Of a stretch of 64,000 nucleotides of DNA, positions 51,596 through 59,776 are shown piece by piece. The first letter of the stretch is position 1, and each line of letters begins with the position of its first letter. The notes under the pieces were generated by a model. The model made no database searches and was not told where the DNA came from. It was given only the letters and a program-made list of their open reading frames with translations. Made by a program: the position numbers and the translations under genes. Source of the DNA: JAKALD01 sp963817785 (GTDB taxonomy: Bacteria > Pseudomonadota > Gammaproteobacteria > Burkholderiales > SG8-39); the NCBI GenBank assembly GCA_963817785.1, contig CAWFPL010000008.1, forward strand, positions 682,001 to 746,000, given 5' to 3'.

Positions 51596-52366
51596 TCAGA
51601 GTGAGCCGACCGCGATGCCGCGGCCGGAAAATGCGTTGCGCAGCGCCTTGGCGAAGGCCACCGCGCCGGGCTGGTCGCCGTGCAGGCACAGCGTGTCGGC
51701 GGCGACCGGCACGCGCTTGCCGGCGAGGCTGGTGACCTGGCCGTGCTCGATCATCGCCAGCGCCTGCGCCACCGCCTTCGCTTCGTCCTCGATCATGCCG
51801 CCGGGCGCGCCGCGCGGCGCGAGCGTGCCGTCGTCCAGGTAGCCGCGGTCCGCGAACACTTCGCCCGCGACCCGCAGCCCGCGCTCGCGCGCGACCTGCA
51901 TCATGCGGCTGTTGGACAGCGCGTAGAGGATGACCTCGGCGCCGAGATCCTTCACCGCGCGCGCCATCGCTTCCGACAGCGCCGCGTCCGTCGCCGCCAT
52001 GTTGTACAGCGCGCCGTGGCACTTGACGTGATGCAGCTTGGCGCCCGCGGCGCGCGCGAAGGCCTGCACCGCCCCCGCCTGGTAGAGCACCAGGTCGTAC
52101 ATGTCCTGCGGCGAGATGTGCATCGCGCGCCGGCCGAAGCCCTGCAGGTCCGGCAGCGAAGGATGCGCGCCCACCGCCACGCCGTGATCGACCGCCAGGC
52201 GCACGGTCTTGCGGATGGTCGCCGGGTCGCCGGCGTGGAAGCCGCAGGCGATGTTGGCCGAGCTGATGAACGGCATGATCTCGGCGTCGGCGCCCATCTT
52301 CCAGGCGCCGAAGCTCTCGCCCATGTCGCAGTTCAGGTCGATGCGCGTTATGTCCCGTACTCCCAT
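51596..52366 (-). CDS. pxpA: 5-oxoprolinase subunit PxpA (LamB/YcsF family)
   Basis: A 256-residue member of the LamB/YcsF family. IDLNCDMGESFGAWKMGADA, ISSANIACGFHAGDP, GVAVGAHPSLPDLQGFGRRA and HHVKCHGALYN are diagnostic. ADRGYLDDGTLAPRGAPGGM and DTLCLHGDQPGAV are also conserved. With PxpB and PxpC it forms the ATP-dependent prokaryotic 5-oxoprolinase, which opens pyroglutamate to glutamate. Its start lies inside the last 19 bases of pxpC. Confidence 0.95.
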   Translation of the reverse strand: MGVRDITRIDLNCDMGESFGAWKMGADAEIMPFISSANIACGFHAGDPATIRKTVRLAVDHGVAVGAHPSLPDLQGFGRRAMHISPQDMYDLVLYQAGAVQAFARAAGAKLHHVKCHGALYNMAATDAALSEAMARAVKDLGAEVILYALSNSRMMQVARERGLRVAGEVFADRGYLDDGTLAPRGAPGGMIEDEAKAVAQALAMIEHGQVTSLAGKRVPVAADTLCLHGDQPGAVAFAKALRNAFSGRGIAVGSL

Positions 52367-53358
52367 GCCAGCGCCCGCAGCGCGGCGCCGTGCCGCGCGT
52401 GCGCCGCGCGCCTGAGCTCGATCGCCTCCTCGAGCGTGCAGCGCGCGAAGCGCAGCGTGCCGCCGGGCGCGAGCTGCGCCATCCGCGCAACGTCCGCGGC
52501 CGCGATCTCCGCGATCTTGGGGTAGCCCCCGGTAGTCTGGTGGTCGGCCATCAGCGCGATGGGCAGGCCGCTCGCCGGCACCTGCACCGTGCCCAGGCAA
52601 GTGGGCCCCGATAGTATCTCACCGGCCTTGGCCGCCGCGAGCGCCGGACCGCTCAGGCGATAGCCCATGCGGTTGGACTCCGGGGAGACGCGCCAGGTGG
52701 CTTCGAAGAAGGTGCGCTGCGCCGCCGCCTCGAACAGGCCGAAGTGCTGCCCCTCCATCGCGTGCACCACGATCGGCTCGTGCTCGGGCAGCGTCATCGG
52801 GGGCGCCGACCAGCGCACGGTGCGCAGCGCCCCGCGCAGCGCGGCGTGCTCGGCGAGCCGCGGGTAGCGCTCGGCGGCGAGCTCGGCGGCGAGCGGCGCG
52901 AGCGGCAGCTCGTCCCCGGCGCGCAGCGCCCGGCCGTGCAGCCCGCCGAAGCGCGCCGGCGTGTAGGTGCTGCGGCTGCCGAGCACCGGATCGAGCGCGA
53001 TGCCGCCGGCGATCGCGAGATAGGCGCGGCAGCCGCGCGCTGCGCGGCCGGTCGCGAGCCGGGTCCCCGCGCGCAGCCACACCGGGCGGTCGCGCGGCAG
53101 GGCCTGGCCGTCGGCCTTGGCGGCGAGCTCCGCGCCGCACAGCGCGACCAGCGCCTGTTCCTCGAACAGCAGCTCCGGGCCGATGAGCGTGAGCTCGAGC
53201 GTCGCTTCGTCGTCCGCGTTGCCCACCAGCGCGTTGGCGAGCGCATGGGCGAACGGATCCATCGCCCCGCAGGGCACGATGCCCAGGTGCTGCAGGCCGT
53301 GGCGCCCCCGGTCCTGTACCGTGGTCAGCAGGCCGGGCTTGAGGACTTTGACGCTCAC
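52348..53358 (-). CDS. pxpC: 5-oxoprolinase subunit PxpC (biotin-dependent carboxyltransferase-like)
   Basis: A 336-residue AHS2-type protein starting with GTG at 53358, overlapping the pxpB stop. It opens VSVKVLKPGLLTTVQDRGRH, then GLQHLGIVPCGAMDPFAHAL. Other hallmarks are AYLAIAGGIALDPVLGSRST, WRVSPESNRMGYRLSG and GLPIALMADHQTTGGYPKIA. No biotin is used despite the family name. It works as one subunit of PxpABC. Confidence 0.95.
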   Translation of the reverse strand: MSVKVLKPGLLTTVQDRGRHGLQHLGIVPCGAMDPFAHALANALVGNADDEATLELTLIGPELLFEEQALVALCGAELAAKADGQALPRDRPVWLRAGTRLATGRAARGCRAYLAIAGGIALDPVLGSRSTYTPARFGGLHGRALRAGDELPLAPLAAELAAERYPRLAEHAALRGALRTVRWSAPPMTLPEHEPIVVHAMEGQHFGLFEAAAQRTFFEATWRVSPESNRMGYRLSGPALAAAKAGEILSGPTCLGTVQVPASGLPIALMADHQTTGGYPKIAEIAAADVARMAQLAPGGTLRFARCTLEEAIELRRAAHARHGAALRALAWEYGT

Positions 53359-54086
53359 GGCGCCCGCGCGGCCTGACGCCGGCGCTCGAACTCGGCGCGC
53401 GCGATCGGCACGACGCGCACGCGGTCCCCCGGGGCGAACAGGCTCGGCGGATCGCGCTGCGCGTCGAACAGCACGAGCGGCGTACGCCCGATCACGTTCC
53501 ACCCGCCCGGGATGCCGTAGGGATAGGCGACCGACTGCTGGTTCGCGATCGCGATCGAGCCGGCCGGCACCTCCGCGCGCGGCGTCGCGCGCCGCGGCAC
53601 CGCGAGCTTCGGATCGAGCCCGCCCAGGTACGGCAGTCCCGGCGCAAAGCCCATCATCAGCACCCGGTACTCGCGCGCGGCATGCCGGCGCACCACTTCC
53701 TCGGGCGCGAGCTTGGCGCGCGCGGCGACCTCGTCCAGGTCGAGCGCGAATTCGGGGTCGTAGCACACCGGCAGCTCGATCTCGCGGCCGACCGCTTCGG
53801 CGGCCGGCAGCCCCTCGCGCAGGCACTCGTCGACCAGGGCGGTGCTCGCCTGCAGCGGCGCGGCGGGCAGGTCCGGATGCTCGGGGTCGAAATGCAGGGC
53901 GAGGCCGCCGAGGGCGGGCACGATGTCGCGCAGCCAAGGGACGGCGCGCGCCCGCACGGCGGCGGCGAGCCGCTGCACCGCCGAGTTCACCTCCAGATCG
54001 AGCGTCTCGGAGAATTCGACGTACGCCGCGCAATCGCCGAGCGGCAGGATGCCCAGAGGGCGGGGACGGGCTCGCCGCAGCGCCAT
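53355..54086 (-). CDS. pxpB: 5-oxoprolinase subunit PxpB (allophanate hydrolase subunit 1 family)
   Basis: A 243-residue AHS1-type protein. GDCAAYVEFSETLDLEVNSA at the N-terminus, the central VCYDPEFALDLDEVAARAKL, and MMGFAPGLPYLGGLDPKLAV, VPAGSIAIANQQSVAYPYGI are typical. It lies 15 bases after the hydratase alpha-like gene on the same strand and overlaps pxpC. The gene order here, hydratase chains then B-C-A, suggests one transcript. Confidence 0.95.
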   Translation of the reverse strand: MALRRARPRPLGILPLGDCAAYVEFSETLDLEVNSAVQRLAAAVRARAVPWLRDIVPALGGLALHFDPEHPDLPAAPLQASTALVDECLREGLPAAEAVGREIELPVCYDPEFALDLDEVAARAKLAPEEVVRRHAAREYRVLMMGFAPGLPYLGGLDPKLAVPRRATPRAEVPAGSIAIANQQSVAYPYGIPGGWNVIGRTPLVLFDAQRDPPSLFAPGDRVRVVPIARAEFERRRQAARAP

Positions 54087-54101
54087 CGCGGGTGCGGCGC
54101 T

Positions 54102-54704
54102 CTACAGCGGCTTCGGCAGCGATACGCCGATCATGCTGTCGCGCGTGACCAGCGCGGCCAGGCGCTCCTCGCTCCAGCCCTCGGTGCCCGGCGGGCGCAT
54201 CGGCAGCACCAGGTAGCGCATGTCCGCGGTCGAGTCGTGCACGCGGATCTGCACCGCATCGGGAACGCGCGTGCCGAACTCCGCCAGCACCGCGCGCGGC
54301 TCGCGCACCACGCGCGAGCGGTAGTTGCGCGACTTGTACCACTCGGGCGGAATGCCGAGCAGCGTGCGCGGGTAGCACGAGCACAGCGTGCACACGATCA
54401 CGTTGTGCACCTCGGGCGTGTTCTCGACCACCACCAGGCGCAGCGCGGGCACTTCCAGGCCGAGCTCCTCGCACGCCCGGGTGCCGTTCTCGAGCAGCCG
54501 CTCCCGGTAGGCCGGATCGATCCAGGCGCGCGCCACGATCTTCGCGCCGCGCTCCGGCGTGCGCGCGCGCATGTCCTCGAGCGCTTCGCCGATGGCCTGC
54601 TCGCTGACGATGCCTTTTTCCACCAGCAGCTCGCGCAGGCTGATCTCCATCAGCTGGAAGTAGGTGAGCGGCTGGTACTTGCCGAGGTCGGGGTCGTGCG
54701 CCAT
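54102..54704 (-). CDS. Nitrile hydratase alpha / thiocyanate hydrolase gamma-like chain
   Basis: A 200-residue metal-binding chain. The metal claw VCTLCSC (Cys105, Cys108, Cys110) is intact; Thr after the first Cys is the cobalt-type form, in which two cysteines are oxidised post-translationally. CYPRTLLGIPPEWYKSRNYR, VHDSTADMRYLVLPMRPPGT and LVTRDSMIGVSLP are family blocks. The ATG overlaps the stop of the preceding beta C-terminal chain (TGATG). The reaction is hydration of a nitrile to an amide, or of thiocyanate. No activator/chaperone protein is separately encoded here. Confidence 0.93.
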   Translation of the reverse strand: MAHDPDLGKYQPLTYFQLMEISLRELLVEKGIVSEQAIGEALEDMRARTPERGAKIVARAWIDPAYRERLLENGTRACEELGLEVPALRLVVVENTPEVHNVIVCTLCSCYPRTLLGIPPEWYKSRNYRSRVVREPRAVLAEFGTRVPDAVQIRVHDSTADMRYLVLPMRPPGTEGWSEERLAALVTRDSMIGVSLPKPL

Positions 54705-55063
54705 CAGGAGCTTCCTTCCGGCTCGAGCCAGTGCTGGAAGATCTCGACCTCGACCGTGTCCTCGGGCCGGCCGCGGTAGTCCGGCCACACCTCGCGCTGC
54801 AGGAAGCGTACGCGGTACAGCGGCTGCGCCGGCAGGCCGCTGCGCTGCTGCGCGAGCTCTTCCGGGTTGGGGAAGGCCCCGCACAGCCGCTCGATCGCGC
54901 CGCTGCAGCCGCGGATGTACCACGGCGTGCGCACATGCCCGAGCGGCGCGGCCTTCCTCACGCGCACGCGCTGGCCGGGCGCGAAGCGCACCGCCAGCGC
55001 CGGATGCCCGGTCGGATACTGCGGGCGCGGCGCCGCGCCCGCTGGCGCTGCTAGCGGCGGCAC
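54704..55063 (-). CDS. Nitrile hydratase beta C-terminal half as a separate chain
   Basis: About 119 residues, starting most likely at GTG 55063 with GGAGG four bases upstream. The SH3-like fold is seen in AVRFAPGQRVRVRKAAPLGH, WYIRGCSGAIERLCGAFPNP and QPLYRVRFLQREVWPDYRGR. It equals the C-terminal half of an ordinary beta subunit and the alpha chain of thiocyanate hydrolase. Its start lies inside the end of the N-terminal-half gene (13-base overlap, different frame), so the two are separate proteins unless a frameshift joins them. Confidence 0.85.
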   Translation of the reverse strand: MPPLAAPAGAAPRPQYPTGHPALAVRFAPGQRVRVRKAAPLGHVRTPWYIRGCSGAIERLCGAFPNPEELAQQRSGLPAQPLYRVRFLQREVWPDYRGRPEDTVEVEIFQHWLEPEGSS

Positions 55064-55422
55064 GGATCCTCCGTTCTCGCCTGTACCTGCTCCAGCTTGC
55101 GCGCCAGCTCGTCGGTGGTGATCACGCCGCGCTGGATCATGGTCTGGGTGATCGAGGTGATCCAGCGTTCGTAATAGCTCATCGTGTCGTAGGCCTCGGG
55201 CCCGATCGCCTCGACGTTCTTGCGCAGCTCGTCGACCGTCATCAGCTTGCGCTCGCCGCGCACGCCGGTAAGCAGCACCATCAGCGCGTCGACGCGCCGC
55301 TCCCATTCGGCGTAATCGTGCTCCACCGGCTCGACCCTGCCCGCCGGCAGGCCGCCCATGTCGTGGTGCCCGCGCTCGATCAGCAGGTCGGGGCGCGCGC
55401 CGGGTCCGTCGGGCTGGTGCAT
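55051..55422 (-). CDS. Nitrile hydratase beta N-terminal half as a separate chain
   Basis: About 123 residues from ATG 55422. GHHDMGGLPAGRVEPVEHDY then AEWERRVDALMVLL and YYERWITSITQTMIQRGVIT are typical of the N-terminal helical half of nitrile hydratase beta, and of the beta chain of thiocyanate hydrolase. It stops at TAG 55051-55053 after EDPCRR. No strong ribosome site precedes the ATG. It is the first gene of the operon and is divergent from the VOC gene with only 68 bases between them. Confidence 0.85.
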   Translation of the reverse strand: MHQPDGPGARPDLLIERGHHDMGGLPAGRVEPVEHDYAEWERRVDALMVLLTGVRGERKLMTVDELRKNVEAIGPEAYDTMSYYERWITSITQTMIQRGVITTDELARKLEQVQARTEDPCRR

Positions 55423-55490
55423 GCAGTTATTATTGCACCCGGCCAAGGCCCCCGGAAGAACAGCGTGTCGAATCCGCTCGAGCACCGCGC

Positions 55491-56408
55491 ATGAATCCCG
55501 TCGCCGCGCGCCAGCAGCCGCCGGCGGGCAGCCTGTTCCTCGATCACGTCGGGCATTTCGTCGCCGACCTCGAGGCCGCGGCGCGCGCGCTCGAGGCGCT
55601 CGGCTTCGCGCCCACGCCGTTCTCGCCGCAAGCGACGCCGGAGGGTCCCGCCGGCACCGCCAACCGCTGCGTGATGCTCGAGGAGGGCTATCTCGAGCTG
55701 CTCGCGCCGATCGCCGGCACTGCGCATGCGCGGCGGGTGCGCGAGGCGATGGCGCGCCACGCCGGGGTGCACGTCCTCGCCTTCGGTACGCCGGCCGCGG
55801 AGGAGGAGCACGCGCGCCTCGCGCGCCACGGCTTCGAGCCGCCGCCCCTGGTACGGCTCGAGCGTGAGGTCGAGCTCGACGGCGCGACGCGCAGCGCGCG
55901 CTTCGTCGTGGCGCGCGTGCCGCCCGGGCGAATGCCCGAAGGCCGCGTCCAGTTCGTGCAGCAACTCACGCCCGAGTGCCTCTGGCAGCGCCGGTACCTG
56001 GCGCATGGCAACGGCGTGTCCGCGCTCGCCGCGGTGTTCGTCGTCGCCGGCAACCCGGTTGCCGCGGCGGCGCGCTATGCGCGCTTCGCCGGATTGCTGC
56101 CGCGTCCGGCCGGGGCGCTGGTGCGCCTCGCCACCGCGCGCGGCGCGCTGCTGATCGGCCGCGCCGCCGACTGGGAGCGGCTGCTCGGCGCCGCGCCTCC
56201 CGCGGCGCCGGCCTTCGCCGGCTATGCGCTCGCCTGCCGCGACCCGCAGGCGCTGGCGCAGCGCTGCGCGAGCGCGGGCCTCGCCGTGCGCGCCGCCGGC
56301 GACGGCCTGTACGCCGTGCAGCTGCCGCCGCAGCTGGGGGGCGCGTGGCTGCTCGGCGAGGCGGCGGCGCTCGCGAGCTTCGAGGCCCGCGGCCTGCCCG
56401 TACAATAG
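55491..56408 (+). CDS. VOC-superfamily protein (glyoxalase-like)
   Basis: A 305-residue protein of the Glyoxalase_3-like group. It opens with LFLDHVGHFVADLEAAARAL, a typical beta-alpha-beta VOC start with a likely metal-binding His. VMLEEGYLELLAPIAGTAHA and FVQQLTPECLWQRRYLAHGN follow; a second VOC-like half fills the C-terminus. It is divergent from the hydratase operon and lies 24 bases before the amidase gene. Its reaction is unknown. Confidence 0.8.
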   Translation: MNPVAARQQPPAGSLFLDHVGHFVADLEAAARALEALGFAPTPFSPQATPEGPAGTANRCVMLEEGYLELLAPIAGTAHARRVREAMARHAGVHVLAFGTPAAEEEHARLARHGFEPPPLVRLEREVELDGATRSARFVVARVPPGRMPEGRVQFVQQLTPECLWQRRYLAHGNGVSALAAVFVVAGNPVAAAARYARFAGLLPRPAGALVRLATARGALLIGRAADWERLLGAAPPAAPAFAGYALACRDPQALAQRCASAGLAVRAAGDGLYAVQLPPQLGGAWLLGEAAALASFEARGLPVQ

Positions 56409-56432
56409 GATCGAACCTTCGGAGCCCCGCTC

Positions 56433-57860
56433 ATGACCGCAGACCTGTGCACGCTGTCCGCCATCCAACTGCTGCAGCTGTACCGCGCCAAGGTGATCTC
56501 GCCGGTCGAGGCCACGCGCGCCGTGCTGCAGCGGATCGAGCAGCTCAACCCGCGGCTCAACGCGTTCTGCTTCATCGCGCCGGATGCGCTCGCCGCGGCG
56601 AAGGAGTCGGAGGCGCGCTGGCTGCAGGGCGAGCCTAGGGGGCTGCTCGACGGCGTGCCGGTCTCGATCAAAGACCTGCTCTACGCGCGCGGCTGGCCGA
56701 CGCTGCGCGGCTCGAAGACCATCGACCCGAAGGGCCCGTGGAACGACGACGCGCCGGCGGTGGCGCGCCTGCGCGAGCACGGCGCGGTGCTGCTCGGCAA
56801 GACGGCCACGCCGGAATTCGGCTGGAAGGGCGTCACCGACAGCCCGCTCACCGGCATCACGCGCAATCCGTGGGACCCGGACAAGACCCCGGGAGGCTCC
56901 TCGGGCGGCGCCGCGGCCGCGATCGCCTCCGGCATGGGGCCGCTCACCATCGGCACCGACGGCGGCGGCTCGATCCGCATCCCCAGCGCCTTCACCGGCG
57001 TGTTCGGCATCAAGCCCACCTTCGGCCGCGTGCCGGCCTGGCCGCTCTCGCCCTTCGGCACGGTGGCGCACGTCGGGCCGATGACGCGCACCGTCGCCGA
57101 CGCCGCGCTGATGCTCAACGTGCTCGCGCTGCCCGACGCGCGCGACTGGCTCGCGCTGCCCTACGAGCCGCGCGATTACCGCGTCGGCCTGGAGGACGGC
57201 GTGCGCGGCCTGCGGATCGCGTACTCGGCCAATCTCGGCTACGCGGGCGTCGATCCCGAAGTGGCCGCGCTGTGCGAGCAGGCGGCGCAGTCCTTCGTCG
57301 ACCTGGGCGCGCACGTCGAAGTGACCGATCCGGGCTTCGAGACCCCGGAGGAGATCTTCCGCGTGCACTGGTTCTCCGGCGCGGCGTACCTGGTCAACGG
57401 CATCGCGCCCGAGCAGCGCAAGCTGATCGACCCCGGCCTGCTCGACGTCGCCAGGCAGGGCGCGAAGCTCACCCTCGCGCAACTGCTCGACGCGCAGCTG
57501 AAACGCGGCGCGCTCGGCATCCACATGAACCAGTTCCACCAGAAATACGACCTGCTGCTCACCCCGACCCTGCCGCTCGCCGCCTTCGACGCCGGCCGGG
57601 AAGTGGCCGACGTGATGAAGGAGCGGCGCTGGACCGACTGGACGCCGTTCTCCTATCCGTTCAACCTCACCCAGCAGCCGGCGGCGTCGATCCCCTGCGG
57701 CCTCACCCAGGCCGGGCTCCCGGTCGGGCTGCACATCGTCGGCGCGCGCTACGCCGACGCGCTGGTGCTGCGCGCCGCGCGCGCCTACGAGTCGGTGCGG
57801 CCGATCGCGCTGCCGGACGTGACGAAGCTCGCGCCGCAGTCGGCGGAGCCGGCCGCCTAG
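56433..57860 (+). CDS. Amidase-signature hydrolase
   Basis: A 475-residue amidase. The Ser-cisSer-Lys triad is visible: Lys80 in VSIKDLLY, Ser156 in TPGGSSGGAAAA and nucleophile Ser180 in TDGGGSIRIP. The rest of the signature, SAFTGVFGIKPTFGRVPAWP, is intact. A CGGAG ribosome site precedes the ATG. It converts an amide to acid and ammonia. Opposite a nitrile hydratase-like operon, it could complete nitrile to amide to acid. The co-transcribed VOC gene suggests a particular but unknown substrate. Confidence 0.94.
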   Translation: MTADLCTLSAIQLLQLYRAKVISPVEATRAVLQRIEQLNPRLNAFCFIAPDALAAAKESEARWLQGEPRGLLDGVPVSIKDLLYARGWPTLRGSKTIDPKGPWNDDAPAVARLREHGAVLLGKTATPEFGWKGVTDSPLTGITRNPWDPDKTPGGSSGGAAAAIASGMGPLTIGTDGGGSIRIPSAFTGVFGIKPTFGRVPAWPLSPFGTVAHVGPMTRTVADAALMLNVLALPDARDWLALPYEPRDYRVGLEDGVRGLRIAYSANLGYAGVDPEVAALCEQAAQSFVDLGAHVEVTDPGFETPEEIFRVHWFSGAAYLVNGIAPEQRKLIDPGLLDVARQGAKLTLAQLLDAQLKRGALGIHMNQFHQKYDLLLTPTLPLAAFDAGREVADVMKERRWTDWTPFSYPFNLTQQPAASIPCGLTQAGLPVGLHIVGARYADALVLRAARAYESVRPIALPDVTKLAPQSAEPAA

Positions 57861-57907
57861 GGGGCGCAGGGCGTGCGCCGGTGACTCAAGTGGATCCCCT
57901 GCAGTCC

Positions 57908-58092
57908 ATGAGCTCGTCAGCCGCCAGGACGCTGGTGCCGCTTGTGGCCCTGTCGCTGCTCGGCTGCGCGTAGAACAAGCCGACGGCCGAGGAGTGCGGG
58001 CGGGGACTGCGGCGACGCCGGAGATGGAGCAGGCGCGAGAGGCGATGCGCGCGAGCGCGCGCGGCGGCGTCTCGCTTTCCTGGTCGGACTGA
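57908..58092 (+). pseudogene. Degenerate small lipoprotein gene
   Basis: ATG 57908 opens a signal peptide (MSSSAARTLVPLVALSLLGC) with a lipobox, but the frame stops at TAG 57971-57973 right after GCA. The next codons read on as NKPTAEECG, and then, one frame over, PEMEQAREAMRASARGGVSL to a TGA at 58090-58092. The pattern fits an old lipoprotein gene with one nonsense change (CAG to TAG) and one frameshift. It is a low-confidence call; no family is recognised. Confidence 0.4.
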
Positions 58093-58179
58093 CGCCGTAG
58101 GGTTCGTGCGCGGCGGCGATCGCGAGAGACGGTCGCCCGTTGCGCACTGGCGCGGTCACGCCCGTTCCTAATTTGACGG

Positions 58180-58184
58180 TTCGG
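58180..58184. repeat. Target-site duplication, left copy
   Basis: TTCGG directly before the IS; identical to 59512-59516. Confidence 0.88.
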
Positions 58185-59511
58185 CCCAGTAGTGTCCGAC
58201 ACGTTTGAGGTCGATCGATCGTAACTCTAGCGCTGACACGGGTTTTTATGACTTTTGGGGGTGTTAACGACTTGAATTGCGAACGCTGCTTCGGGCAGTC
58301 TTCCGGGATTTTGCTCGGAGGCGCCGATGTACACAGGCAAGCTCGTGTTCGCGCAGGTGATGGAGTTCGCGCCGTGGCATACGTTTCGACGGTTGGTGGC
58401 GAAGTATCGGGGCGACTTCAACGTTCGCCGCTTCAGCTGTCTGGACCAGTTCCTGTGTCTTGCCTTCGCGCAACTGACCTATCGAGAGAGCTTGCGCGAC
58501 ATCGAGGCGTGTCTGCGCGCGCAGCCCGCCAAGCTCTACCATCTGGGGCTGCGCGGGAACGTCAGCCGCAGCGCGCTCGCCGATGCCAACGAAGAGCGCG
58601 ACTGGCGCATCTACTACGAGTTCGCCCAAGCGCTGATCCATACCGCACGCCGGCTCTACGCCGAAGAGCCCATCGGGGTGGACATCTCCGAGACGGTGTA
58701 TGCGCTGGACTCCACCACGATCGATCTGTGTCTGGCGCTGTTTCCCTGGGCACCGTTTCGCGCCACCAAGGCGGCGGTAAAGCTGCATACGCTGCTCGAT
58801 TTGCGGGGATCGATCCCCACCTTCGTGCATATCAGCGACGGCAAGCTGCACGACGTGAACGTGCTCGATCTGCTCGCGCCCGAGCCCGGCGCCTTCTACG
58901 TGATGGACCGCGGCTACCTCGACTTCGAGCGGCTCTATACGCTCAACCAGGCCGGCGCCTTCTTCGTGACGCGCGCCAAGTCGAACTCCAAGTTCAAGCG
59001 CTTGCTCTCCCAGGGCGTGGATCGCTCGACCGGCCTCATCTGCGATCAGCTGGTCGAGCTCACGGTGTTTTATTCCCACCAGGGCTATCCCGAGCGGCTG
59101 CGCCGCATCGTGTATCGCGATCCCGAACGAGACAAGCGCCTGGTGTTTCTGACCAACCATTTGTCGTTGCCCGCGCTCACCGCGTGCGCGCTCTACAAGA
59201 GCCGCTGGCAGGTGGAGCTGTTTTTCAAATGGATCAAGCAGCATCTTCGCATCAAGCGTTTCTTCGGCACTTCCGAGAACGCGGTCAAGACCCAAGTCTG
59301 GACCGCCGTCACTGTCTACGTACTGGTGGCCATCATCCGCAAGCGGCTCAACTTGGAACTGTCGCTGCATTCGATGCTGCAAATCCTGAGCATCAGACCA
59401 TTCGAGAAAGAATCCTTGATTCAGTTGCTTACCGAATCCGTGATCTCGATGGACATGCCTCAGAGCGCTAACCAACTGAACCTATTCTGAATTCTGTCGG
59501 ACACTACTGGG
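58185..59511 (+). mobile_element. Complete IS4-family insertion sequence (1327 bp)
   Basis: Perfect 17-bp terminal inverted repeats, CCCAGTAGTGTCCGACA at 58185-58201 and its complement at 59495-59511, enclose one transposase gene. A 5-bp target duplication TTCGG flanks it (58180-58184 and 59512-59516). Intact ends, duplication and open transposase frame indicate a fairly recent, potentially active insertion. Its transposase has the DUF4372-like N-terminus typical of the ISPepr1 group of IS4. Confidence 0.93.
58327..59490 (+). CDS. IS4-family transposase
   Basis: A 387-residue DDE transposase. The N-terminal region (KLVFAQVMEFAPWHTFRRLV) is DUF4372-like. Catalytic residues are Asp128 (YALDSTTIDL), Asp194 (YVMDRGYLDF) and Glu297 in the YREK signature (Tyr290, Arg293, Glu297, Lys304), with the exact IS4 spacing. 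The frame is full length and uninterrupted. Codon use is slightly lower in GC than that of its neighbours, in line with mobility. Confidence 0.95.
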   Translation: MYTGKLVFAQVMEFAPWHTFRRLVAKYRGDFNVRRFSCLDQFLCLAFAQLTYRESLRDIEACLRAQPAKLYHLGLRGNVSRSALADANEERDWRIYYEFAQALIHTARRLYAEEPIGVDISETVYALDSTTIDLCLALFPWAPFRATKAAVKLHTLLDLRGSIPTFVHISDGKLHDVNVLDLLAPEPGAFYVMDRGYLDFERLYTLNQAGAFFVTRAKSNSKFKRLLSQGVDRSTGLICDQLVELTVFYSHQGYPERLRRIVYRDPERDKRLVFLTNHLSLPALTACALYKSRWQVELFFKWIKQHLRIKRFFGTSENAVKTQVWTAVTVYVLVAIIRKRLNLELSLHSMLQILSIRPFEKESLIQLLTESVISMDMPQSANQLNLF

Positions 59512-59516
59512 TTCGG
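59512..59516. repeat. Target-site duplication, right copy
   Basis: TTCGG directly after the IS; identical to 58180-58184. Confidence 0.88.
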
Positions 59517-59551
59517 CCACAAGGTTGCAGCTTAACGGCGAGCTCGCGCGC

Positions 59552-59776
59552 TCAGCGATGTTTGAGCAGCTCGTCGACCGTGAGGCCGATGTCCTTTGCG
59601 ATCTGACGTAACAGGATCGGCGAGATGTCACGCCCAGCATGGAAGGGGACCGTGGTTGCGCGGCCGTCGGCGTGGCGGAACTGCTTGTGCGAGCCGCGTT
59701 GGCGCACCTCGGCGAAGCCGAGCGCGGCGAGGATGGCGATTACTTCGCGGGGCTTGAGGACCGGCACGCCCGGCAT
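59552..59776 (-). CDS. hicA: HicA-family toxin
   Basis: A 74-residue mRNA interferase of the HicA/YcfA family. It has PGVPVLKPREVIAILAALGF and the catalytic histidine in RQRGSHKQFRH, followed by RATTVPFHAGRDISPILLRQ. The ATG follows the stop of hicB directly. In this operon the antitoxin gene comes first, unlike the classical hicA-hicB order. The downstream end lies 36 bases from the IS target duplication. Confidence 0.92.
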   Translation of the reverse strand: MPGVPVLKPREVIAILAALGFAEVRQRGSHKQFRHADGRATTVPFHAGRDISPILLRQIAKDIGLTVDELLKHR

